The notes under the pieces: generated by a model
The model's input: the letters and a program-made list of their open reading frames with translations, nothing else
The model's database searches: none
What the model was told of the DNA's origin: nothing
Source: Candidatus Burkholderia humilis
GTDB lineage: Bacteria > Pseudomonadota > Gammaproteobacteria > Burkholderiales > Burkholderiaceae
Length of the DNA stretch: 64,000 nt
Direction: 5' to 3'
Assembly (NCBI GenBank): GCA_001184405.1
Contig: LFMX01000021.1
Location: 1-64,000, forward strand
Made by a program: the position numbers and the translations under genes
Shown here: one piece after another, positions 29,061-36,845 of the stretch
Numbering within the stretch: the stretch's first letter is position 1
Layout: each line of letters starts with the position of its first letter

Positions 29061-29137
29061 CGGAGCGTAGCGCAGCCTGGTAGCGCATCTGATTTGGGAT
29101 CAGAGGGTCGAAGGTTCGAATCCTTTCGCTCCGACCA
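29061..29137 (+). tRNA. tRNA-Pro, anticodon TGG
   Basis: The 77-base cloverleaf has acceptor CGGAGCG pairing with CGCTCCG, a D arm with GCGCAGCCTGGTAGCGC, and the anticodon stem TCTGA/TCAGA with loop TTTGGGA, placing TGG at positions 34-36. The T arm contains GAAGG/TTCGAAT/CCTTT. The encoded ACCA end follows the acceptor stem. All stems pair. The anticodon reads the CCN proline codons. The gene is intact, with its own promoter and terminator, between lrgB debris and a small lipoprotein gene. Confidence 0.97.
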
Positions 29138-29148
29138 CGATACACGAA

Positions 29149-29187
29149 GGGGTTACAAGTCTCGGCTTGTAACCCCTTTGTCTTTTC
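29149..29187 (+). terminator. Terminator of tRNA-Pro
   Basis: GGGGTTACAAG pairs with CTTGTAACCCC (11 bases) around a six-base loop, followed by TTTGTCTTTT. Confidence 0.88.
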
Positions 29188-29217
29188 TGCTTCAGTCAGT
29201 CAGACTCAAGGAGTTCC

Positions 29218-29391
29218 ATGTCGCGTATCGTTCCTGCACTTGTCATCGCCATTTTCGCGCTCGGCCTTTGCGCCTGCGCCGATTCGAACGTCGACCACAA
29301 GCATCCGCCGCAAGATCCGCCCGATTACAAAGGCGTGCCCACCGATATGACGCCGCCGTCGATGATCATCGCGCCGGCGCAGCCGAAATGA
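29218..29391 (+). CDS. Small lipoprotein
   Basis: The ATG at 29218 follows AAGGAG and opens a 57-residue protein with a lipoprotein signal (MSRIVPALVIAIFALGLCAC, lipobox Cys at 17 or 19). The short Pro/Asp-rich mature part is YKGVPTDMTPPSMIIAPAQP. It resembles the tiny proline-rich lipoproteins common downstream of tRNA genes in Burkholderia. The role is unknown; it probably sits in the outer membrane. No lesions are seen. Confidence 0.75.
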   Translation: MSRIVPALVIAIFALGLCACADSNVDHKHPPQDPPDYKGVPTDMTPPSMIIAPAQPK

Positions 29392-29416
29392 GTGGCAGAA
29401 ATAAGCGTCCAAAAAG

Positions 29417-29452
29417 GCGAAGCCCCGATGCGGGCACACCGGGGCTTCTGAC
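29417..29452 (+). terminator. Terminator after the small lipoprotein
   Basis: GAAGCCCCG pairs with CGGGGCTTC around an 11-base loop; the T tract is weak (CTTCTG). Confidence 0.55.
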
Positions 29453-29879
29453 CCGCGCAGACTGTTCGCGCAGAGAATCGCACGGGCTGAGCGCATTGTA
29501 AGAACGCTGCGCGCAGACAACTGTGTGCGGTTGTGTCCGAGCGTAACCGCATGCAAGCGTATTCAACCGAATGTTAACGGCGGGAAGGGAAGTGGACCGT
29601 TTGCGCGGTAAAAACGACGGTCGGTCATGAATACTTGATGACAGGCTCTAAACGAGAGTCGAGCGGAAATTTTGCCGCACGGTTATGATCGGACGACTCG
29701 TTGCGTTATTGGTGTCGGTGTCGTCATGGATCTGCTGTGGGTTTTCGCCGCCGTTGCACCGTTCGCGCTGGGCTTGCTGTTCGCGTTCGCCGCGCGTATC
29801 GATCCGTTATCCGGGCGCTGGCGGGCGCGTCGTGACCAGGGCAGGCGTCACACGACGAACTCGCCGACGCCTGACACAC
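29453..29879. other. Gap with no firm gene
   Basis: A short hydrophobic frame starting at an ATG near 29726 (MDLLWVFAAVAPFALGLLFA) could be a membrane microprotein or a gene fragment, but it lacks a clear ribosome site and its tail looks random. The rest shows no structure I can support. Confidence 0.3.
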
Positions 29880-30190
29880 TCACTGTTTGCAGCGAATCAC
29901 CATCGAACGATTCTTGATGTTCGCGCCAAAAATTCCGCCGACCGAGCCGCCCGCCGTCGCGCCGTTGTCGGTGTCCTTGGAAATCACGTCGTAGCCGTAT
30001 CGCCGCACATTTCGCCGGCCTGCTTGTAGCACGCCGCCCAGCTCGTGCTGGCATCGCCGCCGCTGCAGTTGATGGCGAAACCGGTATCGCCCGAGGGCAG
30101 ATAGGTCATCGTCGGGCCGCTTGCGCAGCCGGCAAAGGTTGCGCTCAACGCCAAAGCCGCGATCAGCGCGGCCGTCTTTATCCTCTTCAT
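29880..30190 (-). pseudogene. Glycine-rich lipoprotein, one-base deletion
   Basis: The lipoprotein signal is MKRIKTAALIAALALSATFA with lipobox AGC. The mature part has paired Cys (AINCSGGDASTSWAACYKQ, AGEMCGDT). At about 30005 the sequence GATACGGCTACG lacks a G. The proper continuation GYDVISKDTDNGATAGGSVG, IFGANIKNRSMVIRCKQ with TGA at 29880 is in the next frame. The ATG at 30190 follows AGGA. It may be an outer-membrane protein of unknown role. Confidence 0.75.
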
Positions 30191-30219
30191 CGGTTTTCCT
30201 CGTATCGACCGTTCAATGT

Positions 30220-30921
30220 TCAACGCGGCGGCAAATAGCGCGCCGGGTCCGTCGAGCGGCCCAGATATCTCACTTCGAAATGCAGCATCGTGCGATTGCT
30301 GTCGGTGTCGCCCATTTCGGCGATCTGCTGGCCTTGCTGCACGGCCTGGCCTTCCTTCACGAGCAGCGCGCGATTGAAGCGGTCAGATAATCGTCGTTAT
30401 GCTTGACAATCAGCATGTTGCCGTACCGCGCAGACCGTTGCACGCGTAGACCACGCTGCCCGCCGCCGCGATCACCGGCGTGCCCGCCTCGTTGGCGATG
30501 TCGATGCCCTTCGAGTTCTTGCCATCGCTCGTGTGGATGACGGTGCCTTGCACCGGCCACACGAGCGATACGCCCGGCCCGGCCTTGCCTTGCCTTGCGC
30601 GAGCGAATCGGCGCTGGCGTCGCTGCCGGCCGTGGCCGTCGCATTCGATGACGAACCCGTCGAAGCGCTCGCCATCCCCGGCGGCGGCGCGACGCGCAGC
30701 ACTTGCCCGACTTGGATGGCATCGGGATTCGTCATGCTGTTCCAGCGCTTGATGTTTGCCACCGACGTGCGGTTCTTGCGCGCGATCTTGCTCACCGTAT
30801 CGCCGCGTTCCACGCGATAAAATCCCGGCCCGACCGGCACCGAGCCGCAAGCGGCCCGCGCGGCGAAAAGCGTGGCGCACACGAACCGTCGAATTCCTTT
30901 ATGCAAACCTGACCTCTCCAT
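30220..30921 (-). pseudogene. LysM/M23 peptidase-family lipoprotein (NlpD-like), three frameshifts
   Basis: The first frame has a lipoprotein-like start (lipobox around RAACGS), a LysM domain (YRVERGDTVSKIARKNRTS, NPDAIQVGQVLRVAPPPG) and a Ser/Ala linker. Near 30590 the M23-like domain starts in a second frame (GVSLVWPVQGTVIHTSDGKN, KGIDIANEAGTPVIAAAG). Near 30425 it changes again (YGNMLIVKHNDDYL) and near 30385 once more (RFNRALLVKEGQAVQQGQQ, MLHFEVRYLGRSTDPARYLP, then TGA at 30220). NlpD-type proteins lack the zinc residues and activate amidases during division. This copy cannot be made. Confidence 0.8.
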
Positions 30922-31006
30922 ACGTGCTGGCGACACCAACGCCGCGCGGCGAAGGCAGAATTTTACAGGTTCGGGTTTGCCCAGACAGAAAGGCGCGTGC
31001 GCGCAT

Positions 31007-31907
31007 TCATGCGAGCAGCGAAACGGCCAGTCTGAGCGATGCCGTTTCGGTTTTGCCCGGCACGAGCCAGCGTAAGCCGCAGCCGTTGTGAATGGCATCC
31101 GGCAAACCGGTCCACGGTTCGACGCAATAGAAGTCCGACGTATCCGACTCCGTCCAGGTCGTGACGCAATACCACGGCACCGAATCCGGCTGATGCAGCT
31201 CGAAGCCGATCGAACGCTTCAGCCCCGGCATCTCGACGCGCACCGGCGCATCCGATGGACCGGTCAGGCAATGGAACATATCGACGATATCGGGATCGGC
31301 GAGCGAATAGCGCGGCTTGCCGGGCGGGCGTCCGTGATCTTGCCATCCGGCAACTGACGGCGGTTCTCCGTGCGCGCACCGCGATGCTGCTCTCTGCGCG
31401 CTGTTCATGCGGCAAATGCAGATAAAAGTGATGCCCCGCGTAATACGGCAGCGCGACTTCACCCGGATTGGACGTGGTCAGTTCGACTTCCAGCGTGTTG
31501 CCATCGATCAGGCGATACGCTGCCTCGAAGCGAAACGCGAACGGATAGCCGCTGCGGGTCGCGTCGCTATCGACGAGGGTTATGCGCAGGCCGTGGCCGT
31601 CGGCATCGCGCGTGGCGGAGAAAGGCAGATTGCGCGCGAAGCCATGCGTCGGCAGATCGTGCACGACGCCTTCCGGATCGCGCCATTTGCCGATTTCGTC
31701 ATCGACGAAATGCCGGCCGAGAAAGGGAAACAGAAGCGGATTGCCCCCGCGGATTTTCGCCGGATTCGACCAGTCGGCAGGATCGGGCCAGTGGATGACC
31801 GGCTCGCCGCCGATTCGCCAGGTCATGAGGCGTCCGCCGGCGCGCGGCGCGAGATGGATCGACGCGCCGTCGCGTTCGATTTCGATGACATCTGTTTCGG
31901 TTGACAT
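31007..31907 (-). pseudogene. Aldose 1-epimerase-like protein, frameshifted
   Basis: From ATG 31907, MSTETDVIEIERDGASIHLA, GNPLLFPFLGRHFVDDEIGK and ALPYYAGHHFYLHLP give the beta-sandwich of the galactose mutarotase superfamily. After HEQRAES (about 31385) the frame changes, via a short uncertain stretch, to GKPRYSLADPDIVDMFHCL and DFYCVEPWTGLPDAIHNGC, ending at TGA 31007. The active-site His of HHFYLHL and the Glu of CVEPWTG are both present but in different frames. It is unrelated in detail to the second epimerase at 33 kb. Confidence 0.8.
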
Positions 31908-32063
31908 GATGGCGACGCATTCCGTTGATCGTTTCGGGACGGAAAGATTCTGCCTTGGTTTGTCCTACGGAGAAACCCTTTACGGGAAACCGCGACTGAC
32001 GAAGGAAAATGCAATATGTTGTTTACGGTTCGAGTGTTAGGAATCAGACGGACAGGAGTGGAC

Positions 32064-32150
32064 ATGGATCTGGCGATGGCAATGGGCGTGGCGATGTTCG
32101 GGCTTTTCAGCGCGAGCACGGCGTATTTTCTCCATAAACTGAAAGGCTAA
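32064..32150 (+). CDS. Membrane microprotein of 28 residues
   Basis: The ATG at 32064 follows CAGGAGTGGAC, a strong ribosome site. The product MDLAMAMGVAMFGLFSAS plus TAYFLHKLKG is one hydrophobic helix with a basic end, like many single-span bacterial microproteins. The frame is complete and isolated between other genes. No family is known to me. Confidence 0.55.
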   Translation: MDLAMAMGVAMFGLFSASTAYFLHKLKG

Positions 32151-32414
32151 TTCCTTAGCGCCGCCTTTCTAAATTCTTTACAGTTTCTTTCCATTATCTC
32201 GTAGTTTGCCGACGATTAACTGTCGGTATCTCGGATTGTGCGCATATGTTCGGTTAATGCTTGGCGCTCGAAAAGGCGCTAGGCATAATCGGTCCCGTTT
32301 GCGCGCCGTATCCTCATATTCTTCCCCGTTCGAACTTTCAATCCGCTCTGACGCACAGAGCGGGGCACGGCGCGTCCCTGAACTTTTCCATTTTTCGACG
32401 AAAAGGACCGACGC

Positions 32415-32731
32415 GTGACTCTCTGGTTTCTCGTTTTTCTCAGTGTGTTGCAAGGCGTGACCGAACTCTTTCCGGTCAGCAGTCTCGGCCACACGCTACT
32501 TGTTCCCAGCCTGATGGGCATGCATATCGACAAGCACGCGCCGCAATTGCTGCCGTTTCTGGTCGCATGCATCTCGGCACGGCGCTCGCGCTGCTCTGGT
32601 ATTTCCGTGAGCGCTGGGTCGCGCTGATTCGCGGCTTCTTTGCGTCGCTCGGCGGACGCCGCAACGACGACGGTCACATGATGTGGGCGCTGATCATCGG
32701 CACGATTCCGACGGGTATCGTAGGGTTGCTG
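32415..32731 (+). pseudogene. Undecaprenyl-diphosphatase (UppP/BacA) paralogue, frameshifted and truncated
   Basis: The GTG at 32415 opens [18 protein letters not shown] with the family motif [18 protein letters not shown]. Near 32568 the frame shifts, and the next helix and loop ([38 protein letters not shown]) lie in another frame. At about 32731 homology ends and IS-type sequence begins, so roughly 60 percent of the gene is missing. UppP recycles undecaprenyl pyrophosphate for wall synthesis. Burkholderia usually has a second, canonical copy with EFLPISSTGH, so loss of this one should be tolerated. Confidence 0.85.
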
Positions 32732-32861
32732 GCCGATAAGCAATGGGATGGACGCTCCCACCCGATGACGGCATCAATGTGCCAGAGTGGAAGTGTCATC
32801 GACCACTCAAACCGGAAGGGGCGTCATCATGCAGATTACGACGATTGGCATCGACCTGGCA
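32732..32861 (+). mobile_element. Truncated 5' end of an IS110-family element
   Basis: An ATG at 32829 after GGAAGGGGCGTCATC opens [11 protein letters not shown], the characteristic N-terminal strand of IS110/IS1111 DEDD transposases (usual continuation KNVFQVHG). It breaks after GIDLA. The roughly 95 bases before it would be the element's left end. Everything after the first 11 codons, more than 900 bases, is gone. The element sits exactly between two unrelated gene fragments, so it is the scar of an insertion followed by deletion. Confidence 0.75.
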
Positions 32862-32981
32862 ACGCAATCCATCGACGCCATGGCGATGATCTACATGGCC
32901 ATCACGCTCGTCTGGGTGCTGATCGCGCTGCAGTTCGTGAGTCCGACGCAGCTCGTGTCGCGCGTGAAGGAGCAACGCTAG
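32862..32981 (+). pseudogene. C-terminal tail of an unidentified membrane protein
   Basis: In frame with the transposase remnant, the sequence continues as [37 protein letters not shown] and stops at 32981. It is one membrane helix and a basic tail, like the end of a transporter. The following gene, an aldose-epimerase type, starts 36 bases later, so a sugar permease is a plausible source. The hybrid frame 32787-32981 is an accident of the deletion. Confidence 0.6.
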
Positions 32982-33017
32982 TCGGAGCGCGACGCGCCTT
33001 TCATTCAGAGCAATGCA

Positions 33018-33941
33018 GTGACGAAGACAAGAGACTTATTCGATGTGCAGACCGAGCCGCGCCTGAGCATTCAGCGCGGTTCGCATCGGCTGGAGATTGC
33101 GCCGATGGCGGGCGGGCGCATCACGCGCTTTAACGGACGATCACGACTGGCTCGCACCGCTCGAAATCGAAAGCTGGCCCGCCGATGCATGGCCGAAAGC
33201 CGGCAGCTATCCGCTCGTGCCGTTTTCCAATCGCGTCCGGGATTCGCAGTTTCCCGGTCCGGACGGCGAAACGATCCGGCTCGCCGCGTTTCCGGGCATG
33301 CCAGACGCGCTGCACGGCTTCGGGCAATACGCGGCGTGGAGCGTGGAGAAGCACGAAGCGGATTGCATCGTGATGCGTTTCTCGCACACGGCCGGCGAGC
33401 ACGGCTGGGGCCGTAGGCCTTCGACGCGATTCAAACGATCGAAGCAACAGAAGAAGGCGCGCGTCTGACGATGCGCGTCATCAACCATTCGGACAAGTCG
33501 ATGCCGATCGGCCTCGGCTTCCATCCGTATTTCCGCGCGATCGAAGCACAACTCGATGCGAACACGGACTGGTGTCACGAAGGCGAAATCGCGGTGGAGC
33601 CGAGCGACGCGCAGCCCGCGCGCGTGCATATGCGCGAGCCGCAAGGCTACACGCGCTATCTGAGCGGTTGGGACGGCCACGCGCCGCTGCGTTATGCCGA
33701 TGGCCGCGCGTTATCGTTGAAAGCGGAGGGCGCGTTGAGCCACGTTGTCGTGCATTGTCCGGCGGGCGCAGGTTATCTCTGCGTGGAGCCGGTGTCGCAC
33801 GTCAGCGACGGCTTCAATCTCGACGCCAAAGGCGTGCCGGGCACGGGGATCGCGTTTATGCGCCCAGGTAGTGAAATACAGGCGTCGCTCGTGATGGCAG
33901 CCGTCGCGAACCCGGACCGACACGCCGCCGGCGACGCCTGA
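33018..33941 (+). pseudogene. Aldose 1-epimerase (galactose mutarotase-like), two frameshifts
   Basis: The GTG at 33018 gives [20 protein letters not shown] and [11 protein letters not shown]. Near 33130 the frame changes to DHDWLAPLEIESWPADAW, YPLVPFSNRVRDSQFPGPDG and MPDALHGFGQYAAW (the NR and HG elements of the active site). Near 33415 it changes to AFDAIQTIEATEEGARL, GLGFHPYFRA and YLCVEPVSHVSDGFN (catalytic His and Glu). The assembled length of about 307 residues is typical. It would have interconverted sugar anomers after uptake. Confidence 0.85.
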
Positions 33942-34023
33942 CGCGCGCCTGCACCACGCCGCGCCCGCGCGCAGTTTTCGCCGGCAACATGCCGCCAATG
34001 ACGAGATAGGCATCCTTGTTCAT
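33856..34023 (-). CDS. Short Arg-rich open frame, possibly a gene remnant
   Basis: The ATG at 34023 follows AGGAGAT at good distance and gives MNKDAYLVIGGMLPAKTARG, then a very arginine-rich tail ending at 33856 inside the converging epimerase remnant. The first 20 residues look natural, the rest does not. It may be the start of a small gene whose end was lost. The receiver gene's end lies 23 bases upstream on the same strand. Confidence 0.35.
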   Translation of the reverse strand: MNKDAYLVIGGMLPAKTARGRGVVQARVRRRRRRVGPGSRRLPSRATPVFHYLGA

Positions 34024-34045
34024 GGTGGCATCTCCTTCCAGATGA

Positions 34046-34510
34046 TCAGCACGTGACCGGCGCTGCAAAAAACGATTCGACCAGTTCGACGATCCGCCAT
34101 GTCGCACTCGGCCGGCGGCAGTGCGTATCGAAACCGGCTTCCTTGAGCGTGTGCACCGGATCGGCGGGCCACGCGTTGCTCATCGCGACGAGCAGACGCC
34201 CAGTCAGATCGGCATCGTTTCTCAGTGTCCGCAGAAAAACGTAGCCGGTTCCACTGTCGAGGCTCGTATCGAGCAACAGCGCTTGCGGCTGCCAGCTATG
34301 CACCAGCGCCCGCACGGATTTGAGATCCTGGGAGTGAATCACTTGCAAGTCTTTGAGTCGAAGCTGGACGGCGAGCGAATCGCCGATCGACTTGTCCTTA
34401 TGCGCGATCAGGACGCAGCGCAAACGAAGTTCACCCGATACACCCGCGTAAGTACGTTTTGTATGCCACAACGCAAATTCGCTTTCGTTGTCGGCTTTCA
34501 GGCTTGACAT
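34046..34510 (-). CDS. Receiver-like single-domain protein
   Basis: The 154-residue product starts MSSLKADNESEFALWHTK. The ATG at 34510 has GGAGG just upstream. Its core CVLIAHKDKSIGDSLAVQL, ALLLDTSLDSGTGYVFL and LLVAMSNAWPADPVHTL has receiver-domain order, with a possible phospho-acceptor Asp in LLLDTS. The acidic pocket (HKD) and the terminal Lys are atypical. No output domain follows. It is divergent from the LuxR-type regulator at 34707, so it may modulate that system; this is inference. Confidence 0.65.
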   Translation of the reverse strand: MSSLKADNESEFALWHTKRTYAGVSGELRLRCVLIAHKDKSIGDSLAVQLRLKDLQVIHSQDLKSVRALVHSWQPQALLLDTSLDSGTGYVFLRTLRNDADLTGRLLVAMSNAWPADPVHTLKEAGFDTHCRRPSATWRIVELVESFFAAPVTC

Positions 34511-34706
34511 CACATCCTCCAGGTTTTTGAGTGTTTGTATTGGTTGATTTGATGCAACTATTTTTGTCCGTCCGCAGCCTCGGCTAAACCCGACTCGGGT
34601 GGGGAAAGCGCAGGATTTTGGGGGACTGCCGAATGTATCCCTTCGAAAGGAGGGTGGAAGTCAATCAGAGCACGCGTAATATCGGAACCGTTCTCGGGGA
34701 AGTGCA

Positions 34707-35849
34707 ATGGAAAATGGTTATTTCAAAAATGTATTGCTCGTAGAGGACGAAGGACTGACCAGGAGCGCGATGAAAAGCCTCATTCTGGCCAATGAGCCTT
34801 TGCTCGAAATCGACGAAGCGGACGGCTTCGAGCAGGCGAAAGCGAAGCTCTCGACCAATACATACGATTTGATGTTTCTCGACTACCACTTACGCGGCCA
34901 GACCACCGGAATGGACCTGCTGAACTGGATTCGAGAGGAAGAGCGTGAGGTGCAGACCATCATGCTCTCCGCGCAGGACGACCGGGATACGGTGCTGGAC
35001 TGCATCAAGAACGGCGCTTGCGGGTTTATCTCCAAGGGCAGCGAGCAGGGCGCGAGCGTGTTCCGCGAAGCGCTCAAGACGATCCTCAACGGCCGCGTCT
35101 ATCTGCCGAACACGGTGCTCGGCAAGGGCGGACACAGCCCGAAGCCGGTTTCGACGCACGCCGGGTCGACCATCGAATCGCTCGATCTGCCGCCTCGGTT
35201 GACCGAAACCTTGCGGTATCTGCTGCAAGGGCTGTCGAACAAGGCGATCGCGCGGAAGATGAACATCAGCGAAAACACGGCGAAGGAATATTCGAGCGAT
35301 CTGCTCGCGCGCTTTCATGTCACGCGGCGAACGTTCCTGATCGTCGAGATGACGCGGCGCGGGATCGAAATGCCGATGGGGCATGGGGCATGGGGCATGC
35401 ATCGCCGGCATCCTGAGCCGTTATTGGTCTCAAAAAAACGACGACGCGGGCGTTCCGAAAGGACGTCCGCGTCGTCGTTTTTGCGCTGCGGTCGTGATCT
35501 CAAAATTCCGAGGAATCCGCGCCGGGATGGTATGGTAGAGCCCGACTATTTTCGAGACAGGACGGGCGTTGGTGAATCGCAGGTCGATGTTCAGCAAAAT
35601 GCAAGTGACGACGGGCGCGTTCGCAGTGGCGCTCGCCTTAGGCGCATGCGCGCCGCTTCCGCAACAGGGCGATCAGAACGCGGACGCCGTTGCGGCCGCG
35701 TCGGGCGCGTCAGCGGTGCAGGCCGCTCAGACGCCACCGAAGCCCGTCGCGCCGCCGACGCCGCCGGGCGAGCAGCGCGTCGTGGTCGGCACGCCGAACG
35801 GGCTGCATCGCACGGTGACGGCGAAAGTGCCGTCGCAAGTCTGCGATAG
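34707..35849 (+). CDS. NarL/FixJ-type response regulator with runaway 3' extension
   Basis: The N-terminal receiver domain (NVLLVEDEGLTRSAMKS, acceptor Asp59 in LMFLDYHLRG, Lys in FISKGS) is followed by a LuxR-type helix-turn-helix (LTETLRYLLQGLSNKAIARK, ISENTAKEYSSDLLARF). The natural protein should end near residue 235. Just after RRGIEMP lies a 7-base repeat in three copies. Two fewer copies would give PMGHASPAS and a stop near 35416. Instead the frame runs on for about 150 residues through a terminator hairpin and across the start of the next gene, with Arg-rich nonsense. DNA-binding may be unaffected. An ATG preceded by GGGGAAGTGCA is the start. Confidence 0.8.
   Translation: MENGYFKNVLLVEDEGLTRSAMKSLILANEPLLEIDEADGFEQAKAKLSTNTYDLMFLDYHLRGQTTGMDLLNWIREEEREVQTIMLSAQDDRDTVLDCIKNGACGFISKGSEQGASVFREALKTILNGRVYLPNTVLGKGGHSPKPVSTHAGSTIESLDLPPRLTETLRYLLQGLSNKAIARKMNISENTAKEYSSDLLARFHVTRRTFLIVEMTRRGIEMPMGHGAWGMHRRHPEPLLVSKKRRRGRSERTSASSFLRCGRDLKIPRNPRRDGMVEPDYFRDRTGVGESQVDVQQNASDDGRVRSGARLRRMRAASATGRSERGRRCGRVGRVSGAGRSDATEARRAADAAGRAARRGRHAERAASHGDGESAVASLR
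35376..35396 (+). repeat. Three-copy 7-base repeat at the regulator's 3' end
   Basis: ATGGGGC occurs three times head to tail, followed by ATGC. The unit is not a multiple of three, so each gain or loss changes the reading frame of the regulator's end. Confidence 0.9.
35434..35482. terminator. Bidirectional hairpin terminator
   Basis: AAAAACGACGACGCGG (35434-35449) pairs perfectly with CCGCGTCGTCGTTTTT (35467-35482), a 16-base stem with a 17-base loop. The extended regulator frame runs through it. Confidence 0.8.
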
Positions 35850-36099
35850 CGACGCTTTCGTCGATGGCGTCCGATACGGCTACGCGCTCACGTGGAACCG
35901 CCTCGTCGCCGACGAAGTCCGCGACAACGGCGGCAAGACTGCCAAACGCAAGTTCGACGACGCCGCCGTCCGCTCGCAGGACGATCAATACAAAATTCAG
36001 TGGAACGGCAAGGAGCGCACCAACGCGTGCGCATCGGACGGCTATCTGATCGGCCGCGTGGTCGGCACCCACCTTGCGGGCCTCGACATGAAGTCCTAA
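35572..36099 (+). CDS. Lipoprotein of unknown function
   Basis: The 175-residue protein has a lipoprotein signal (MFSKMQVTTGAFAVALALG, lipobox LGAC), a Pro/Ala linker (PPKPVAPPTPPGEQ) and a mature domain with two Cys (VPSQVCDSDAFVDGVRYGYA and ERTNACASDGYLIGRVVGTH). The GTG at 35572 has AGGA about nine bases upstream; ATG 35587 is an alternative. It is intact and convergent with another lipoprotein gene eight bases away. The family is not recognised; an outer-membrane location is likely. Confidence 0.75.
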   Translation: MNRRSMFSKMQVTTGAFAVALALGACAPLPQQGDQNADAVAAASGASAVQAAQTPPKPVAPPTPPGEQRVVVGTPNGLHRTVTAKVPSQVCDSDAFVDGVRYGYALTWNRLVADEVRDNGGKTAKRKFDDAAVRSQDDQYKIQWNGKERTNACASDGYLIGRVVGTHLAGLDMKS

Positions 36100-36106
36100 G
36101 GTTGCG

Positions 36107-36463
36107 TCAGTCGCACTGGTGGGTCGTGGCGACGTAGCGGCTCGCCACGGCGACATCGCCGTAAATGGTGTAGCCGGTGCCGTTGGCCGACTGCTGCGCG
36201 ATCGCCAGCACGACCGACTGGCTCGTCATGCCGCCGCTCGGAATGGACACCGCCTGCGTGTCTGACGACAGCGCGTAGATTCGCACGCGCGCGTCCATCG
36301 GCGCCCACTTCGCCTTCGCGCAGGCGACGAAATCGTACGGTTTGAGATGCGACGTGCCCGAACCAACCGGAACGGTTTTCAGCAATGCATCGTCGGTCGA
36401 TACGCACCCCGTCAGCGCCAGCGCAACGGCCATCGCCGCCGTGAATCCAGTCATTTTTCTCAT
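36107..36463 (-). CDS. Lipoprotein of unknown function
   Basis: The 118-residue protein has a signal (MRKMTGFTAAMAVALALTGC) with lipobox LTGC and a compact mature part (YDFVACAKAKWAPMDARVRI, YTIYGDVAVASRYVATTHQC). The Cys pair could form a disulfide. The frame is intact. ATG 36463 or 36454 could start. It converges with the lipoprotein gene at 35572-36099. Confidence 0.75.
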   Translation of the reverse strand: MRKMTGFTAAMAVALALTGCVSTDDALLKTVPVGSGTSHLKPYDFVACAKAKWAPMDARVRIYALSSDTQAVSIPSGGMTSQSVVLAIAQQSANGTGYTIYGDVAVASRYVATTHQCD

Positions 36464-36845
36464 GTTTCCGATGCCTTTATTTGTAGTGTTTGCTTAATCT
36501 TCCGATCGACTTCGCATTCGACTGTACCTCACTCGTTCGTCTGACAAACCGTAAAGTTATGAAGAATCGGCCCGCGACCTTATCGCACAAGGCCGGAACG
36601 CCGGTTGCGGTAAAAATCGAACCTTTCGATCCGGAGTTATCCCGATATTAGTCAAGTCGCGTCAACCGCCGCCGTTATACAGGCGTTTCATGCCCTGAAG
36701 CCAGTGGTATGGCTTGGGCGCAGGGGCGGGAGCCGGGAAGCGCTCCCACCGGAAAGCGGCGAGGTTTGCCCTTAATTAAAACGATCAGTGTTGTCCTAGG
36801 CAGTTAATTGGCCGACCGACAGCGCGAGCCAGTTCCAGAGAACGC
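36464..36845. other. Promoter gap between a lipoprotein gene and mprF
   Basis: These 382 bases hold no supported gene. The AT-richer stretch around 36765-36800 (CCCTTAATTAAAACG) probably contains the mprF promoter. No inverted repeat strong enough to call is seen. Confidence 0.45.

Noticed and set aside
29040-29140. Integration or attachment site at tRNA-Pro
   Set aside because: No integrase gene and no duplicated tRNA 3' end nearby. The deletion is on the promoter side, whereas integrative elements normally use the 3' end.
29726-29917. Hydrophobic small open frame as a new membrane protein
   Set aside because: There is no convincing ribosome site, the tail looks random and no family resemblance is seen; left as unassigned sequence.
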